A stretch of 64,000 nucleotides of DNA, taken from the NCBI GenBank assembly GCA_000442125.1, contig KE546972.1, forward strand, positions 580,022 through 644,021, given 5' to 3'. Below are positions 46,685-60,036 of the stretch, one piece after another. The translations under genes were made by a program, and so were the position numbers. The number at the start of each line of letters is the position of its first letter. The stretch's first letter is position 1. Below the pieces are notes generated by a model. The model saw nothing but the letters and a program-made list of their open reading frames with translations, did not search any database and had not been told where the DNA came from. The DNA is from Opeltia flavorubescens (lineage: Eukaryota > Ascomycota > Lecanoromycetes > Teloschistales > Teloschistaceae).

Positions 46685-47854
46685 ATGCAATCCGGCATCT
46701 CCGCCTCCCCGACCCTCCACTCCACCTTCCACGACTACCTCTCCAACCAAACTCTCTTCGCCCTCCTCATAACCATTGCCAACGAGCGCCTCGAACCCCT
46801 CGAAACCATCCCCTTCCCCGCCGAAACCTCCACATTCCTCTCCTCCCTCTCAACCCTAACCCAGCACCTAACACCTACGCGCCCCCTCTACATAATCCTC
46901 CGCAACCCATCCCAGCAAGAAAACAGCCTAACAGCCATAACATACGTCCCCGACCACGCCCCCGTTCGCTCAAAAACCCTCTTTGCATCTACCCGCCTGA
47001 CCCTCGTGCGCGAGCTCGGCGCGGAGAAGTTTTCGGCGCAGGTGTTTGCTACAGAAGCGGGAGATCTGAGCGCGGAGGGATGGGAGAAATGGGAGAAGCA
47101 TGGGAGTGGGGAGGCGCCTTTGACGAGGGAGGAGGAGGTATTGGGGGAGGTGAAGAGGAAGGAGGGGGAAGAGGGGAGGGGAATGGCGGAGAGGAGAGCG
47201 CATGTGAAAGGGGAGGGGATGAAAGTTGTGCTTGGGGAGGGAGTGGGGGAGGAGATGAGGAGGTTGGGTGCTGGTGAGGGAGGGGAGCTTGTTATGCTGG
47301 TACGTTCATTCTGTCTTTCTTTTAGTCTGGGTTTGTTGAATTGGTTGCCGGTGCTATTTTTTCGAGGGGAATGGATATAAATTTTTCTGGATGGTCGTGC
47401 TAATCCAGAGTAGAAAATAAATCAGGACGAACAAGTAGAGCTCGCAGGGGTGGAGCAAACTGACGTCCAAGGTCTGGCGACGAAAATCTCAGGTACGGAA
47501 CCCAGGTACTCGTTTTTCAGATTTACGCACGAGATCGATGGAAACGAGGAGAGCTCGATCATATTCATCTACACGTGTCCTAGCGGGTCAAAGGTCAAGG
47601 AGAGGATGGTCTATGCGAGTTTTAAGAAGATGGTCATGGATACGGCGAGTAGCGAAGGAGGGTTCGAGGTGGCTAAGAAGGTAAGGACATCGCTCGCGGG
47701 ATCCGTTTGAGGTGATCGTTACTGATGAAGGATTGTGTAGCTCGAGGCTTCGAGTCCCTCTGAGATCACGCCGGATATAATCTTGGAGGAGTTTCAGCCA
47801 AAGATAGAGCAAAAACAGGGGTTTGCGAGGCCGAAAAGACCGGGGAAAAGGTGA
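46685..47854 (+). CDS. twf1: Twinfilin (ADF-H actin-binding protein)
   Basis: Twinfilin sequesters actin monomers and caps filaments through two ADF-homology domains. Exons 46685-47299, 47426-47680 and 47741-47854 give 327 residues, the family size. MQSGISASPTLHSTFHDYLS is a normal fungal twinfilin start. Domain 1 includes KTLFASTRLTLVRELGAEKF. Domain 2 has RYSFFRFTHE and IIFIYTCPSGSKVKERMVYA, the actin-binding helix. The C-terminal tail FARPKRPGKR is the basic motif that binds capping protein and phosphoinositides. Exon 1 turns GA-rich over its last 250 bases and encodes a Glu/Gly-rich linker. The first intron is 126 bases, long for this window. Confidence 0.93.
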
Positions 47855-48119
47855 TTTACGCGGGAATGTACTACATCCAATAAGCTGCAAAAGCCTGAAG
47901 TGGTGAAGCTATATGCCAGACACAATCCGATCGAGCATGCATTGAAAGGTTTAGGAACTCCATTCACAAAGAGGAGCAATGATAGATAAGACTGTAGGAT
48001 ACATGCATGGCGAGGGATGGAAGATCCTACAACATGGTATTTCCCCAAAAGCAGCTGATTTTCAAGAAATGAACTACATTTTGATCAGCACCTGATGCTA
48101 CTCCTCAACCTCGTCGTCC

Positions 48120-49251
48120 TTATTCCTCATACTTTCCAGCCACGATCGAGACTTTGCTGTTGTCTATGACACCTTTGAGGTATTCGTAGACTGTGAACGT
48201 TACTGCTTGCCCCGGCGCAACTCGCATTATCCTTGGGGTGATTCCCTTGTAGAAAGCATGGAAGCCCTCCTGCTTGAACATGTCGCGGCCAATGACGGCT
48301 ACACGACTCCAAGCAGTCTGCCCAGGCTCGGCTGGTGTCTTCTGTAACCTCGTTTTGATCGTGTCAATCGGAGCGTTGCTCAAAGGACCCATGGCACCGC
48401 TTACAAGCCCAATAATTGCCGTTTGCCATGATGGGATTTCCCTATTGTGATACGTAGGTTGATAATCCTGTAGCCATTGCTTGAATTGCGTATATGCCGA
48501 GAAATTGACTGCCTGGTTAGTGCCTTGCCGCAACGCGGTAAGGGCAACCCCTCGATATAATGCACCGACACCTTCTTCTTTAAGGACAGTATAGGCAGCG
48601 TGTGCGGCATTACGATACTTGGGTATATCCAAAGGATCGGCCATGCTGTGGTGTTGAGCTTGGAGACGAATCTTGACAACTTCCATTGGTGTGACTACAC
48701 ATACTGCTTCAGTCACTCCGGCAGCAAGTCCAGCGAAGAAAGTGCCTTGTCCCGATATTTGACCGGTTGACTTGTCTGCGAGAAGTTGCTTGTACCATTC
48801 ATACGAGGTGAATCGGATGGCCATTTTTGGGACAATCCCAGTCACGACGGCTCCAAGGCCTTTGTACAGTCCTAGTGGTGTTTCTCGTTTAACAATGTCT
48901 CGTCCGGTCGTCAAGAAGCCACGCCGTTTTGCCTGCAAGTTATCCTTAAAGGTATCCTAGCCTGAGTTGCTGGATGAAGCTTACACCTGGTGCCCTGGCG
49001 CGCCTTGATAACTGCATCCGGACTTTGATGGTGTCTATAGGGTGTAAGAGTTATCCGCACGGTGCTTTCTTGGACTTCTTACCAAGCGGATGACAGACGA
49101 GAGCCTCCATCATGCCGGCACCTCCGCCAGCTGCCACGCACATGTCAGATGAACAGCAGTTGATAAAGAGTCAGATTTTGGTACCGATGAGATTGGTCGC
49201 AGCAGAAGCAGGCTTCTTGCCTCCAGGGCCATTGACACTTTTTGCTGACAT
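48120..49251 (-). CDS. sfc1: Mitochondrial succinate/fumarate carrier
   Basis: This is an inner-membrane antiporter (Acr1/Sfc1) that feeds cytosolic succinate into mitochondria during growth on two-carbon sources. Exons 49251-49185, 49130-49083, 49034-48985 and 48932-48120 give 325 residues. The three carrier signatures are CHPLDTIKVRMQ (split by the second intron), VTPMEVVKIRLQ and NAPIDTIKTRLQ. KMAIRFTSYEWYK is specific to the succinate/fumarate branch. The three introns, 48-54 bases, all fall in the first third. The gene end leaves only 265 bases to the convergent twinfilin stop. Confidence 0.94.
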
Positions 49252-49967
49252 GATGGCCAAGACAAAATCGACAGCAATAGGGAATGGTAGAAGGCAAAGG
49301 AAATGAAATTTTGATCTACACTCCAAAGGATAAAAGTGTGTATCATTTAGGAGAGTGAGAAGGTTCAAAGCATATGCCGAACAACATGTTGAATCCACCC
49401 AAGCGTCTTGAGACTGTGAGAATCGGTACGGTAAACAAGGTGAAGTCAGTGGTCACACAGGAACGAAGTCCGTTTCAAGTGCTTGGCTCCAAGTTGACCG
49501 CGGCATAACGGAAACATGCCATGTGGGACCTGATCAAATGGCTTGGTCGATGAGCAATCTGTGGATGGACCAACGGAGCAATAGCTGGATGGAAGGACCA
49601 ATTCCTGTATTCGTATACGGCAAAGCTTCTTCAATACACAAAGAGACATTTCAAGTAGATCACATTCTCTCTTACAGTCATAGTTATCATTATGCATTGA
49701 TATAAGGAGTTCAGCTGTAATTTACTCACCATTGTGAAAGCATACGACCCATCGGACGGCCGTCGTCACGTTCCTCGGCATGTGAAAATCGGGAACCCCT
49801 GTCACTGCGGGGGAGCTCCTAGCCCTACGAGTATGTACAATTGGTCCGCCGGCTAAGATAAGATCAGGGTTTGGCCCTGACCTTGACATTTCGAATTCAT
49901 CGATGCTCCAGGACATCCGAGCCGGCCTTGATAGCTCATCCAGGTATTGCCGGACTGGATCTCCAAG
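49252..49967. other. Intergenic, divergent promoter region
   Basis: This lies between the 5' ends of sfc1 and srp72. No gene or repeat is recognised. Confidence 0.6.
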
Positions 49968-52084
49968 ATGGCCAGCGGAACGCCCTCTCTAGATTCATTG
50001 CTCCGAAATACGAGCCTTGAGGATCACGAACAAGTTCTCCAAGCTTGCAATGCATCGCTAAAGCAATCGAGAAAATCTGCAGGGATATTGCATGCCAAAG
50101 TAGTCGCTCTCCTGAAGCTTGAGAGGTACGAAGATGCTTTACGCATACTGGAAGATGGTGGGGAAAGTCTGAAGAGCATTACCCAACTCGAGAGATCCTA
50201 TGCTTTGTACCGTACCGGCAAACTTCAAGAGGCTAGGGACATCGCTGGGAGTATTGGCGATGATCGAGGGGCAAGACATGTTGAGGCGCAAGCTGTGTGT
50301 GTCCATCGAATTGTCAGCTGGCGTATCCGTGTATTGACAACCTTTTCAGTCATATCGATTGGAAGATTTCGAGCGCTCGGCCCAGCTCTACGATGAATTA
50401 CGCCACACCCATGCCCCTATAGACAATGAAGAAAACGATGTACGGATCAATGGCGGAGCCAATGATGCACAGTTAGAATGGAGTAAACATGGGGATATGG
50501 TGCGGAGGAAGAAAACCGGTCGGGAAGATTTGGAAGCATTCGAGTTGGCCTACAATGCCGCTTGTGCATCGATTGCTCGAGGAGAGCTGGCTCAAGGAGA
50601 GATGCTTCTTCGAAGATCCCAAAGTCTGTACCACAATCTGAGACTGTGATTTTCGCTTACTATGATACTGTAGATCTATGCAACTCGTTGGAAGATCTGA
50701 CGGAGAATGAGAAAATTGCAGAGCTCCTGCCCATCCGAGTTCAGCAACTCTATCTCTTGATCCGGATGGGAAAGAGCGAAGAGGCGAGAACATTGACTTC
50801 GGAAATCTCAGCACAAGAGTCGGCCGGCCTACACTTTCCTATTCTCATGTTACTTACTGACAATCTGGTAGTTTGGCTGATGCTTCCACACGAATGGTCG
50901 CCCACAATAACTCTATCTCAGCTCCAGCTAAGATAAGAGATCCATATTCTGCTCACCGAAAACTTTACGCTGCGGCTTCTTTACCGGCAACAAACAAACT
51001 TTTCAAATTCCAGGCAGATCGAATGGAGGAAAACAAGTTGATACTGGATCTTCTGCTCTTAAAGTACGATGGCGTCACCCAATCGACCTTAAAGACATTG
51101 GCAACCGATTCCTCTCCTTCAGTATCCTCACATCGAAATATCGTGTCCTCGCTTTGTGCTGCTGCGCATGCTCAATGCCAGCTTGGAAAAGCCGGCATCA
51201 AACACATGCTTCCTTTACTTGACAAACGGCCCCTAGACATCGGATTAGTCATGGTCGTTGTTCAATTGTATATTTTGACTAACAATCATGGCTCGGCAGC
51301 CACTGTTCTGGAATGCCTTCTCAAACATTTGGAGGCTTCGACATCGCCCAAGGATCAAGATGTCCGGTTCGCTCCAGGCTTAGTTGCCACTGTCGTATCT
51401 CTTTATTCTCTTCATGGTCAGAAGAAACAGATCAAGACGGAGCTTGCGAAAGCATCTAAGTACTGGCGAGATAAGCTGAAGCCTCCTAAATCCCTTCTGC
51501 TAGCGGCTGGAATAGCACTTCTTGAATCGAACGGTCCAGAAGATCATGCGACCGCTCGCAGAATCTTCACCACCCTTCATCATCAGGACAAGACGTCCAG
51601 AGTTAGCACGGCTGGTTATGTGGCAGCACATGCTTTGTCTGCATCTTCTGACTTAGAGGAAAGTAAAAGCTTGACACCAACTTCGCGCCTCATTGCAGAA
51701 GTCGACGTCGCTGCCCTAGAGAGAACAGGTGTGTTACAACCGCGGCCTAATGCTGACGCAGCTCTTGCAGCATCTAAAAAGCGCGCTCTTGATGAGAAGC
51801 CGAAGCCGGTCAAGAAGCGCTTACGCAAATCTCGGTTGCCAAAAGATTATGATCCCAACAAGGCTCCAGACCCAGAAAGATGGCTGCCTTTACGAGATCG
51901 ATCGAGCTACCGACCGAAGGGCAAGAAAGGACGTCAGAAGGTTGCAACTCTTACACAGGGTGGAGTCGAGAAAGGTGGAGAAAATGGTGCTGGCTCGAGT
52001 GGCAAGAGCGGTGAGGGAGTAGTCAAAGCAGCAGCAGGTGCTGGTGGAGGCAAAGCGAAGAACAAGAAGAAATCCAAGAAATAG
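49968..52084 (+). CDS. srp72: Signal recognition particle subunit SRP72
   Basis: This TPR-rich scaffold of SRP binds the 7S RNA and SRP68. Exons 49968-50294, 50350-50623, 50674-50818 and 50872-52084 give 652 residues. The ATG before ASGTPSLDSLLR is the first in frame. TPR helices fill the first 550 residues (KVVALLKLERYEDALRIL, LERSYALYRTGKLQEAR, IRVQQLYLLIRMGKSEEAR). The RNA-binding domain near the C-terminus is clear: KKRLRKSRLPKDYDPNK followed by PDPERWLPLRDRSSYR. The tail is Gly/Lys-rich. The third intron (53 bases) splits an Asp codon and is needed to move from one frame to the next. It is a partner of the SRP receptor beta gene at 10152-11021. Confidence 0.95.
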
Positions 52085-52941
52085 GAGACAGATCTCACGA
52101 CAAATATTCCACCATGACGGCGAAGCCCACTCCTGAACCCACCTGCTCAACAACGAAGGTGTCAGAAAGCGGACCGAGGGTCGTCTGCTGAAGGACGACG
52201 TCGCGATTGTCATTTATTCCGAAGCATACTTCGATCCTTTCGGAATACCGGAAAGAAGACACCCGCGCTTCCAAATCCATTTCGGGATGGATCAAAGCCA
52301 CTTAAATGTTGGACATGCCGAGCATGCAACCTCAAACACCTAGTATCCTTTGAAGGATTTCGAAAGGATCAAGCCGCTTCTGATTGGTTCTGCCTTGCTC
52401 GATCGGCAGGCTCAGCGCTTAATGCGGAGGCGATGAGTCGTAGCGCCATGCAACCACCTACACCATGGTGTCTCCCTATTGGGTCCTGCGTTAGAGCTGA
52501 TCCTTAGCTAAATGTCAAAATGCGATTCTACCACTACCTCCAACGATTTTCTGGATAGCCATCTTCGTTGATGCACCATTTCCAAGCCATGTCCTTAATG
52601 CCTGATTTTACCTTGCACCTGGACCTTTTCACCCGCACTTGCATATGCAAGAGAATGGCACGGTGAGAACGGCTACCTAACTCCTTATCCCTATTGGGTC
52701 CGCGGTCAACACTACCCGGCTGATGGAAGACGGAGCTTTGGATAGCCGGCGACTATTCTATTTCATTCCCACCGCAGCTCACATGAAACTGTTTGGGCTG
52801 GAGCAATCTAGTTTCCCAAGTGGCATTAATTCCAATATCAAGCGCATCTTACCTCCTGTCCCGGTATGATCGCTTCCAAATTCTCCGCCGAATCGCACTT
52901 CTACACCATCATCAATCTCGGTGTAGGGCAAGCGTCGAATA
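52085..52941. other. Intergenic
   Basis: No gene is recognised. The 14-mer TCCCTATTGGGTCC occurs twice, at 52473-52486 and 52688-52701. A missing 5' exon of the next gene may lie here, but I could not identify it. Confidence 0.5.
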
Positions 52942-53753
52942 ATGAGCTCGGAGAATGCCACATGCTACTTTCCAGATGGAAGCGAGAGCAATGACATTCC
53001 CTGCAGTACTACCGCCGGTGCCTGCTGCAGTTCCACTTCCCACTGCCTGACCAATGGGTATTGCTTTTTTAATCTGCAGATTTATCGATCCAGCTGCACG
53101 GAGAAAACGTGGCCTCTCAGTATCTGCCCCAACAACTGCATAAATCCAGGCCGTAAGCTTACCATCCTCTGCTGCTGTAACGTGTAAGTAGGACGAGGTC
53201 ATGAGGCTGATTACTCTTCACTTTGATAGAATCCCAAGACTCGGCCATTCAATTGGTGTACTGCGATAGTGCTGGCATATATGCTTGTAGTCGCAGCGAC
53301 TGTGATAATGGCCAAGTTGGTAGGCTTAACGCTGCCGACATACAGATTCGGGATTTTGAGAGGTCAGGACTGGGCCTCGTCGCTCAGACGGTGACTGTGA
53401 CAGCTACTTCAACTGCAGATGCTTCTCCAACCGCAGCTGCTACACAGTCTGTTCGTCCAAACCATTGCAGCAGCGACAGTGGCAAACTCGCGGGTGTTGG
53501 CGTCGGTGTAGGGGTTCCACTTCTTCTCGCATTTCTCACCACTTTATACATGTTGAGAAGAAGTCTAAGGCGGCAAAGGGGGATGGTCATGGCTCAAGAT
53601 CGGGAGCAGTCTGTGCTCAAAGCTGGCCCTGTAAAGGCGCAGGACAACAAACCCCCCCTCGAGCTTCCTGAAAACGTTACGAATGTCGAGCTGCCGCCGC
53701 ATGTCATGGCTCACGAGATGTCGAATGGGAGGACAGACCAAAGGCCATCATGA
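52942..53753 (+). CDS. Cysteine-rich single-pass membrane protein
   Basis: Exons 52942-53152 and 53230-53753 over a 77-base intron give 244 residues. The N-terminal domain is cysteine-rich (TCYFPDGSES, AGACCSSTSHCLTNGYC, YRSSCTEKTW, CPNNC), a pattern common in fungal surface proteins with a mid2-like layout. A Thr/Ala-rich stalk, one transmembrane helix (VGVGVPLLLAFLTTLYML) and a basic then acidic cytoplasmic tail follow. Such proteins need a signal peptide, but none follows the ATG at 52942, so a 5' exon is probably missing from this model. The function is unknown; a wall-sensor-like role is only suggested by layout. Confidence 0.65.
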
Positions 53754-54762
53754 GGAGGTTGCAAGCTGGAATGAGGAGGGTACTTCCTAATAGCATTCGT
53801 ACATATGAGGGCGTCAACACTGTGAATACATCCGAGTCATTAGCTACCTTTGTTAATCAACTTCATACTGTTTGAATCAAGACCTTCGTTGAAATTTTTG
53901 AACTTCAGGGCGGTGTCCATCCTTAATTTTTTTTCCTGTGTGATCCGACTTGAATAGCAGCCAAGCACAGAATCTATCGGTGAAGGACGATGGAACCGGG
54001 GTACAAGAAACACTTAATTCAAATATTTGATAATCAAGACTCTAAATTCCATAATTTGGAACCCGTCTCTGCTTTTTCCATTCGCCAAAATACAACTAGT
54101 TTTTCTCTCCCTGATCTATTTTTCTTTAATTTGCATGACGGTGCCGTACTGCCGCCGCTTCAGCAGCTACAATTACAGCTGATCGATCCTTTCTTCCCTT
54201 TTGGAATATTAAACGTGACAACGAATGTCTTGAACTAAAGTGCCCGATTACAGCGATCTATCACCACGATGGAGAACGACACACCATTTTTAGCGCCGAT
54301 ATAGGAGAAGGAAAGATTCCAATATATTGCATCCTTTGCGCCGGTCTGGATTGTTGAACCGCTACTATCCACGATTCCAGGTGTTGGATATTCCGTACAG
54401 CAAATACTATCAGAGGATATATAAGACTGGTGGAAATAGATCAAATGAATCACGTTTTTTTACACTGTGTCACCCAATACCACTTCTGTAATACCCAGGC
54501 AACCCACAAATCCGAATTTGAAAGTAGATCAGATAAGTTCAAAATACTTTTCGTCTCGGTTTTTTGTACGAACTATCGAAACTCGGCAACAGTACCTGCC
54601 TGCAGAAAAAAGATACCAAATGCTCTTGTACGTTTTACATACCAAAGAACGCCTTTCATACAACCCTCCCCGAAACCCCGTTTGTACACCTCAGAAAAAA
54701 CTAATGAAGACAACCACCCATCTTCTTGTACATAAAAAGCCATCCCTTGACCATTTCATGCC
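53754..54762. other. Intergenic, convergent 3' ends
   Basis: This 1-kb spacer is AT-richer than its surroundings. Overlapping short frames at 54235-54735 show no recognisable content. Confidence 0.55.
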
Positions 54763-57700
54763 TCAGAAAATCATCGACCTCGTCTTGGCCGCAGCATCGG
54801 CCCTCCGCTGCGAAGAAGTAGGCCCGTGCCGAGAATCCTTCGAGACAGGCGCAGGGACAAAAGTCTTGCTAGGGATAGGCTTGGCAGGCGTGGGCGGCGC
54901 TGATCGCGTTGGGGGAGGTTTTGTTGGACTCTGCTGCGATGCTTTGGCTGAAGTGTGTTGCTCCGCCTTTGCAGCCTTGGAGGCAGCCGCTCGATGCTTC
55001 GCAATTACCATATCCGTCCAGCGTTTGGGCTTGGTTAGGTCCTTCCCTACTACCTCGGAAAGTGCCCTCATCCATCCGTCCTTCTCGGCGGCGCTGTCGG
55101 CATAGAAGTCAATGGTTTCTCCATTGGCGAAGCGGATGCGGAATCCCTCTTCGACAAACATATACCCTTCCTCCTCCTCGGCAAAGGCAGATTTCCTCCG
55201 TCCGCCAGATTTGCCCGACGTTTCTTTCTGGACGAGGGACGATTTGTCGTCGATGAGCTTACTGGCTTTGGAGAGATTAATGGTTGCACGAGGTTGCCGC
55301 GTAGATTCGTGATAAGCAGTAAATTTCGAGCCCTCCAGGGTGAAGAAACGTCGGCGCCAGTACTATGCAACGGTAAGCGAGCTTTCGAGGTCATCTTTAG
55401 TCAAAACCTACCGGACAATCGCCACCCTGCTGGCTGAGATTCCCTTCCCATTTCTTTATGCTGGATGACTCGGCCTCCTTTAGCTCTCGGATGCAAGCGT
55501 TCATACTCTTTGGCATATCATCATCTTTGGCGTCTTTAGGCTTTGGAACGTAAAACAGCTGAAGTTCAAGTTTTCCGATTCGATATGGTGCTTTGCGCTG
55601 CAAGCCCATGCTGTGAGTACTTCGTTTGCTCTTCACGCTGCTTGAGTTTTGTGCCTCCTCCATGGCCCATTCATTAAAGCATGGAACGTCGACAATATAT
55701 GGCCGCCCAAATGCATGGGACTCATGGTCCTTAAGGCAAACGTATGATCTTGCGAAGCTACCATCTTTGGCGACAAGGTTATGAAGGAGATCCCATGCAG
55801 TTGGTTGAACAGACCGACGGTTTGCTTGTGCGTCCTGCTGTCGTTGGCGATCAGCCTTTCGAGCTTCTTCCTGTTCTCTCATCTCCATCTCCTTGCGCTT
55901 CCTGGGTGAGGCGAAGACCTTGCTAAACGCTGATTTCTTTGGAGATACCGGAGCCTTGGTGGGTGAATCCATGACCGGTCTGGCTTTTGGCTCCTCAATC
56001 TTGGTTTGCAGAGTGAGCTGAAACTCGAGATCATTGAGCACAACTAACTCAAATTCTTGCCCGATTGGTGCCGTCTTGCCAAGTTCCAACCATGCCGTGG
56101 TAACGCAGTGCAAACCGTTGTCGAGTGTGAGCGCAAAATATGACCGTTCGCCTATCCGTACGTCAGCCATTTGGAGGGAAAATAGCACTTCCGAGGATTT
56201 TGTCTACCTCGAGGGAGTGGTAAATCAAGGTCTTTAACCCTTTGCACCTTCACAAAGAGCCGTCCTCGCTCGGTTCCGTCTTCGATTTCTTCGGGAATCA
56301 TGGCCTCATCTTCCGCGACACTGTGTAATTCACTAGCAACATTGCTCTGTTGCCCTGGTAAAGGAGGTACAGGCCCGGAATGCATCACCTTCTGTGGACT
56401 GCCGCCCGATTGCCGGATACTCTTCCGTCGGACCTTACCATTCCACGGTTCAGTAGTCCATGTCTTGGTCTGACTTGCTTTTCGAGGGGAGTTGCCCGCA
56501 GATCTGGTGCCTCGAGCAGATCCATCTTGGTTATCTGCAGCTTCCGCAGTAGATTCATTCGACGCGCTGCTAGCAACAACGACCTTGGTGTTCTGTCTCA
56601 TCAAATATCCCTTCTGTCCACGCGAACGTCTGTTAGCAAAGTTTACTAAGGTTGGTGTGATCGGTTGGCCAGTAAGGTATTCTGCATTGTCAGAAGCTCT
56701 GGGCAGGGGCTGTAATTCAGGGTAAGGAAAAGCAAACGCCACCTTTTGGGCCTCAATGACCCGGTCAAATTCCCTATCCAAACCAAATCCGAGCCCATCA
56801 CCGCCTTCAACAGGGAGATCGAGCTTAACAAGGCTGCTCTGCCTCTTACCCTCAGTTCGCTCGTCTTTTGTGGCTAATTCGGCCGAAGATCGACTATCCA
56901 TGGGCGTCTCTTGGGTAGAGACTTCAGGCTCAATAAAGGACGCTTCCTCAATCATAGAAGGACGGTTGTGATGTCGTTCGAGTGTTGGCGGGATGTATGA
57001 GACTTCCTGGCTCACTTTACGACGAGTCTCGGCCATAGCTTCAACGTCACTAGGAGTAATGGAAGGTCTTGTCTTGAGCTTCCCTCCGGGTGCCTTGATG
57101 GTAGCAATACGCTCTGGTACTGCTGGTGAGAGCAGAGGAGGCGAGTCTGCAATTGGGTGACGGATTACAGAGTCTGGAGTACCTGGTTCTTCATTGGCGT
57201 CGTCATCATACCCTGGGAACCTCGGTGGCTGCAGCTGTGCTTCTGGAGTGATTGGGCGTTTAGCAAAGTCATGGCTGGCTTCGACTCGCTGTTCGTCTAG
57301 AGGCGGTACTGATTTGACGGGTTCCGTATCAACAAGATGTGAGGGAGTCATAAATGATTCCATGCCAAAGCCAAAGTCCTGTTCACTAAGCATCGATGCG
57401 AATTGGGGAAGAGACATGCGATTAGCCTTTTTCTGATTCTCATCTTCTTCTACCTGGGTTTCTTTCACTTGGGTTGGTGTACCGGCTCGAGGCGTAGGCA
57501 AACTCTCCTCTTCGAGCGCAGGCTGATCCTGCTGCGCCTGCCGGTACTGCTCATCAGTTGAATCTGCCGAGTATTGGCTAGCATCGTCATCCTCTGGATG
57601 ATATGTACCCTGATTCGTGCGCGCAGCGTAGTCTTCCAGTTTTTCTATGGCGCTCATGTATGAATCGGCTTGCAGCTGCTGGCTGTACAGCTCTGGGATC

Positions 57701-59628
57701 GAGTATAGGTCAACATCAATGTCATCATTGGGCTCTTCTTTAATGATGACATTTGTCTTGGCTTCTTCTATTGCCTGATCCGTTTCTAAGGATGGGAGTG
57801 GTATGTCAGGATCGATATCAGCCAGCGAAGTCTCCTCGACCATTGGGCTCAGTGGTGGTGAAGCATAGTCAAGACCTTCGTAATCGGGCTCCTGGCGCTG
57901 AGCCTTGACTTTGCGAAGAATCGACTCCCGAGAGATACGAGGCGGCATCTTATACTCACCTAAACCAGCTACATCATCTTTGTCATTCTCGCTAGTGTCC
58001 TTGATCTCTGTTTGGTGGACAATAACTTCACGCTCCGGGCTCTTGCTCTGTCCTCTTCGTAATCGCCTCTCACGCTGCTCCTCTTCAAATGATTTTGAGT
58101 TGTCTTCATCTTGGAAGACCATGAGCCTTAAACGATCTTCAAGAGACATTGAACAACCGCCCATGCCTTGAATTTCTGCCTTGGAGATAGATGCTGGACG
58201 TGGAAGGAATGGCAGTTCACGTTGGCCGCTGCTCACCCGTTCTGCCGTAGCGCTAAGGCTGCCATTCGAATCTGAGCGAGCGCGAGGGAACGAGGGAAGA
58301 CCAAGCGCTGGCAAAGGGGGAAGTGGGCGGCGGTCACCGTTTGAGTTTCCAGAGTCAGTTCTTGTAGGAGAAATTCGAGCATCAACAGCCGAGGAAGGTC
58401 GTGCCGTCGGTGCAGGACTACTCTGCTCGCCATCAAAAGGATCTTCAACGTGGGCTGCCAGCTCTTCATTCGCATTTGCAGGGCTCATAAAACGCCAATC
58501 TTCAGGCAGCACAACAGGCGTCTTATCTGTGTCTTCCAAAGATGCATCGAAGCTATCGTCGCGTTCGATTGATGATCCCCTGTCAAAGCTCTCTTCATCT
58601 TCATCGCCTGCTGAGTCGTAACTACCATCTCGAGAGCCAGAAGCGATTGAAGAGGGATCAGGTGTTGTCATCTCGTACTCATTGACTTGAGGAGGAGCGG
58701 CATCAAAAGTGACGCTCTTGGCATGACGGTGCAGCACTTTTCCGGGAGGAAGCTGTCGCTCAACCGAAGAGTCTTCTTCGTCTGACCATATCTCATTTTC
58801 GGGATCGAAACTCTGGGCCATGGCATATCTGCTCTTCTTCGACAGTGAAGATTTTGACGGGGACACCTGACCCTTGTTGGGAGAAGTAGCCAACAAAGGA
58901 GCGTCGCCAAATCCACTGGGAGACTTCAGTGGGCTAGTTGACTTTTGAGCGCCATTTTGCTGATCGCGATTGCGGAAACCGTCCAAACCTCGGCCGCCAT
59001 ATGCATTGCCTTGCATCTGTTTGCTGAGTGGTCGACCAGTCGCAAGTGGTCTTTCAATCATCGGACTTGATGTAGGATCATATTCATTCTTTTGCTCTCG
59101 AGCAAACATATTGCTATTCTTTACTCGGGATGCGCGCTTCAGATTCTCTAAGGATGATCGTTTCACTGGGGAAGGCGAGGTATCGCGACCTTCCAGTGAG
59201 CCTCTGTTCTCTGCCCCAAACCTTGAGGGTGAAACAGAGTCCCGACTCTGCCAGTAATGACGTGGGGAGTGTGCGGCAATAGGTGGTGAATCCAAAGGTG
59301 AGGATTTGTCACTGAACAGCATGTTCTGATTGACGTTAGACCTCGAAAGCTCTCTCTGCACTTGAAGCGGAGACATACCTTAGTGACTTGATTATAGCTT
59401 GGAGAGTTTCTTCGTTTCTCCATGGGGCTGAGCTCCGTCAACGGTCGCTGCTTCGGCATGCTGTTCATCTTGTTTGGAGAAGTAGATATGCCCTTCTGGA
59501 TACGGAGAGGCTGAATCTATTCACGGCATTAAAAACTCAGCAATTGCCAGACATAAACTGATGCTCCGGTCACATCTACTCGTGTTCTACTAATGATGGG
59601 GCAGATCTTCACATACGGATTCAGACAT
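54763..59628 (-). CDS. bud4: Anillin-like septation protein Bud4
   Basis: This is a septum-site landmark that links septins to the division ring in filamentous fungi. Exons 59628-59617 (12 bases), 59510-59379, 59325-56208, 56151-55412 and 55362-54763 give 1533 residues. MSESPLRIQKGISTSPNK and LSPMEKRRNSPS are the conserved N-terminus. The middle 900 residues are disordered and Ser/Pro/Glu-rich. The C-terminus has the anillin-homology region (LTLDNGLHCVTTAWLELG) and a PH domain (YWRRRFFTLEG, FRIRFANGETIDFYAD, WMRALSEVVGK). The second intron (59326-59378, 53 bases) has a CTAAC branch point; stopping at an earlier AG would leave an implausible 23-base intron. It is divergent from mrh4. Confidence 0.93.
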
Positions 59629-60036
59629 CTTGCTAGAGCAATATTCAATTCACTCGCAGGCACAAGACTGCAGCGCTAACCATTCGTCGAGTTCTGATCC
59701 GGCAGACTGGAAGCGTGGAATGTGTCTGAGAAGTAAAGCTCAATGAAAACACAAGAGAGTGAAAATGCAAGTGGAAAAAGGCGAGTATTTCCAATGCGCG
59801 ATTTCAACGAATGAGGGAGCGAATTGAAAAGGATGGAGCTGCGTTGTCAGAGCTTGCAGAGGAGGAGAAAACAGTGTTGTGTTTGGGAAAGAGCGACTCG
59901 AACTAATGTTGTTGACATCCTACCTGATGAAGCCTAGTGCGTCCGACAGCTTTATCCGCCGATAAGATAATGCAAAGCTTCGCATATCTTGTTACCAACG
60001 TCAAGAAAATTCTGTTTGGTCCAAAAAAAAAGATTG
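59629..60036. other. Intergenic, divergent bud4/mrh4 promoter region
   Basis: No gene is seen. It holds the 5' leaders of both neighbours; an A-tract directly precedes the mrh4 ATG. Confidence 0.6.

Noticed and set aside
52473-52701. Repeated 14-mer TCCCTATTGGGTCC
   Set aside because: Only two copies, and the similarity does not extend beyond about 14 bases; it does not define an element.
59356-59378. A 23-base intron in bud4 (GTATGT...GTGCAG)
   Set aside because: The same donor with the acceptor at 59326 gives a normal 53-base intron with a CTAAC branch point and keeps the frame.
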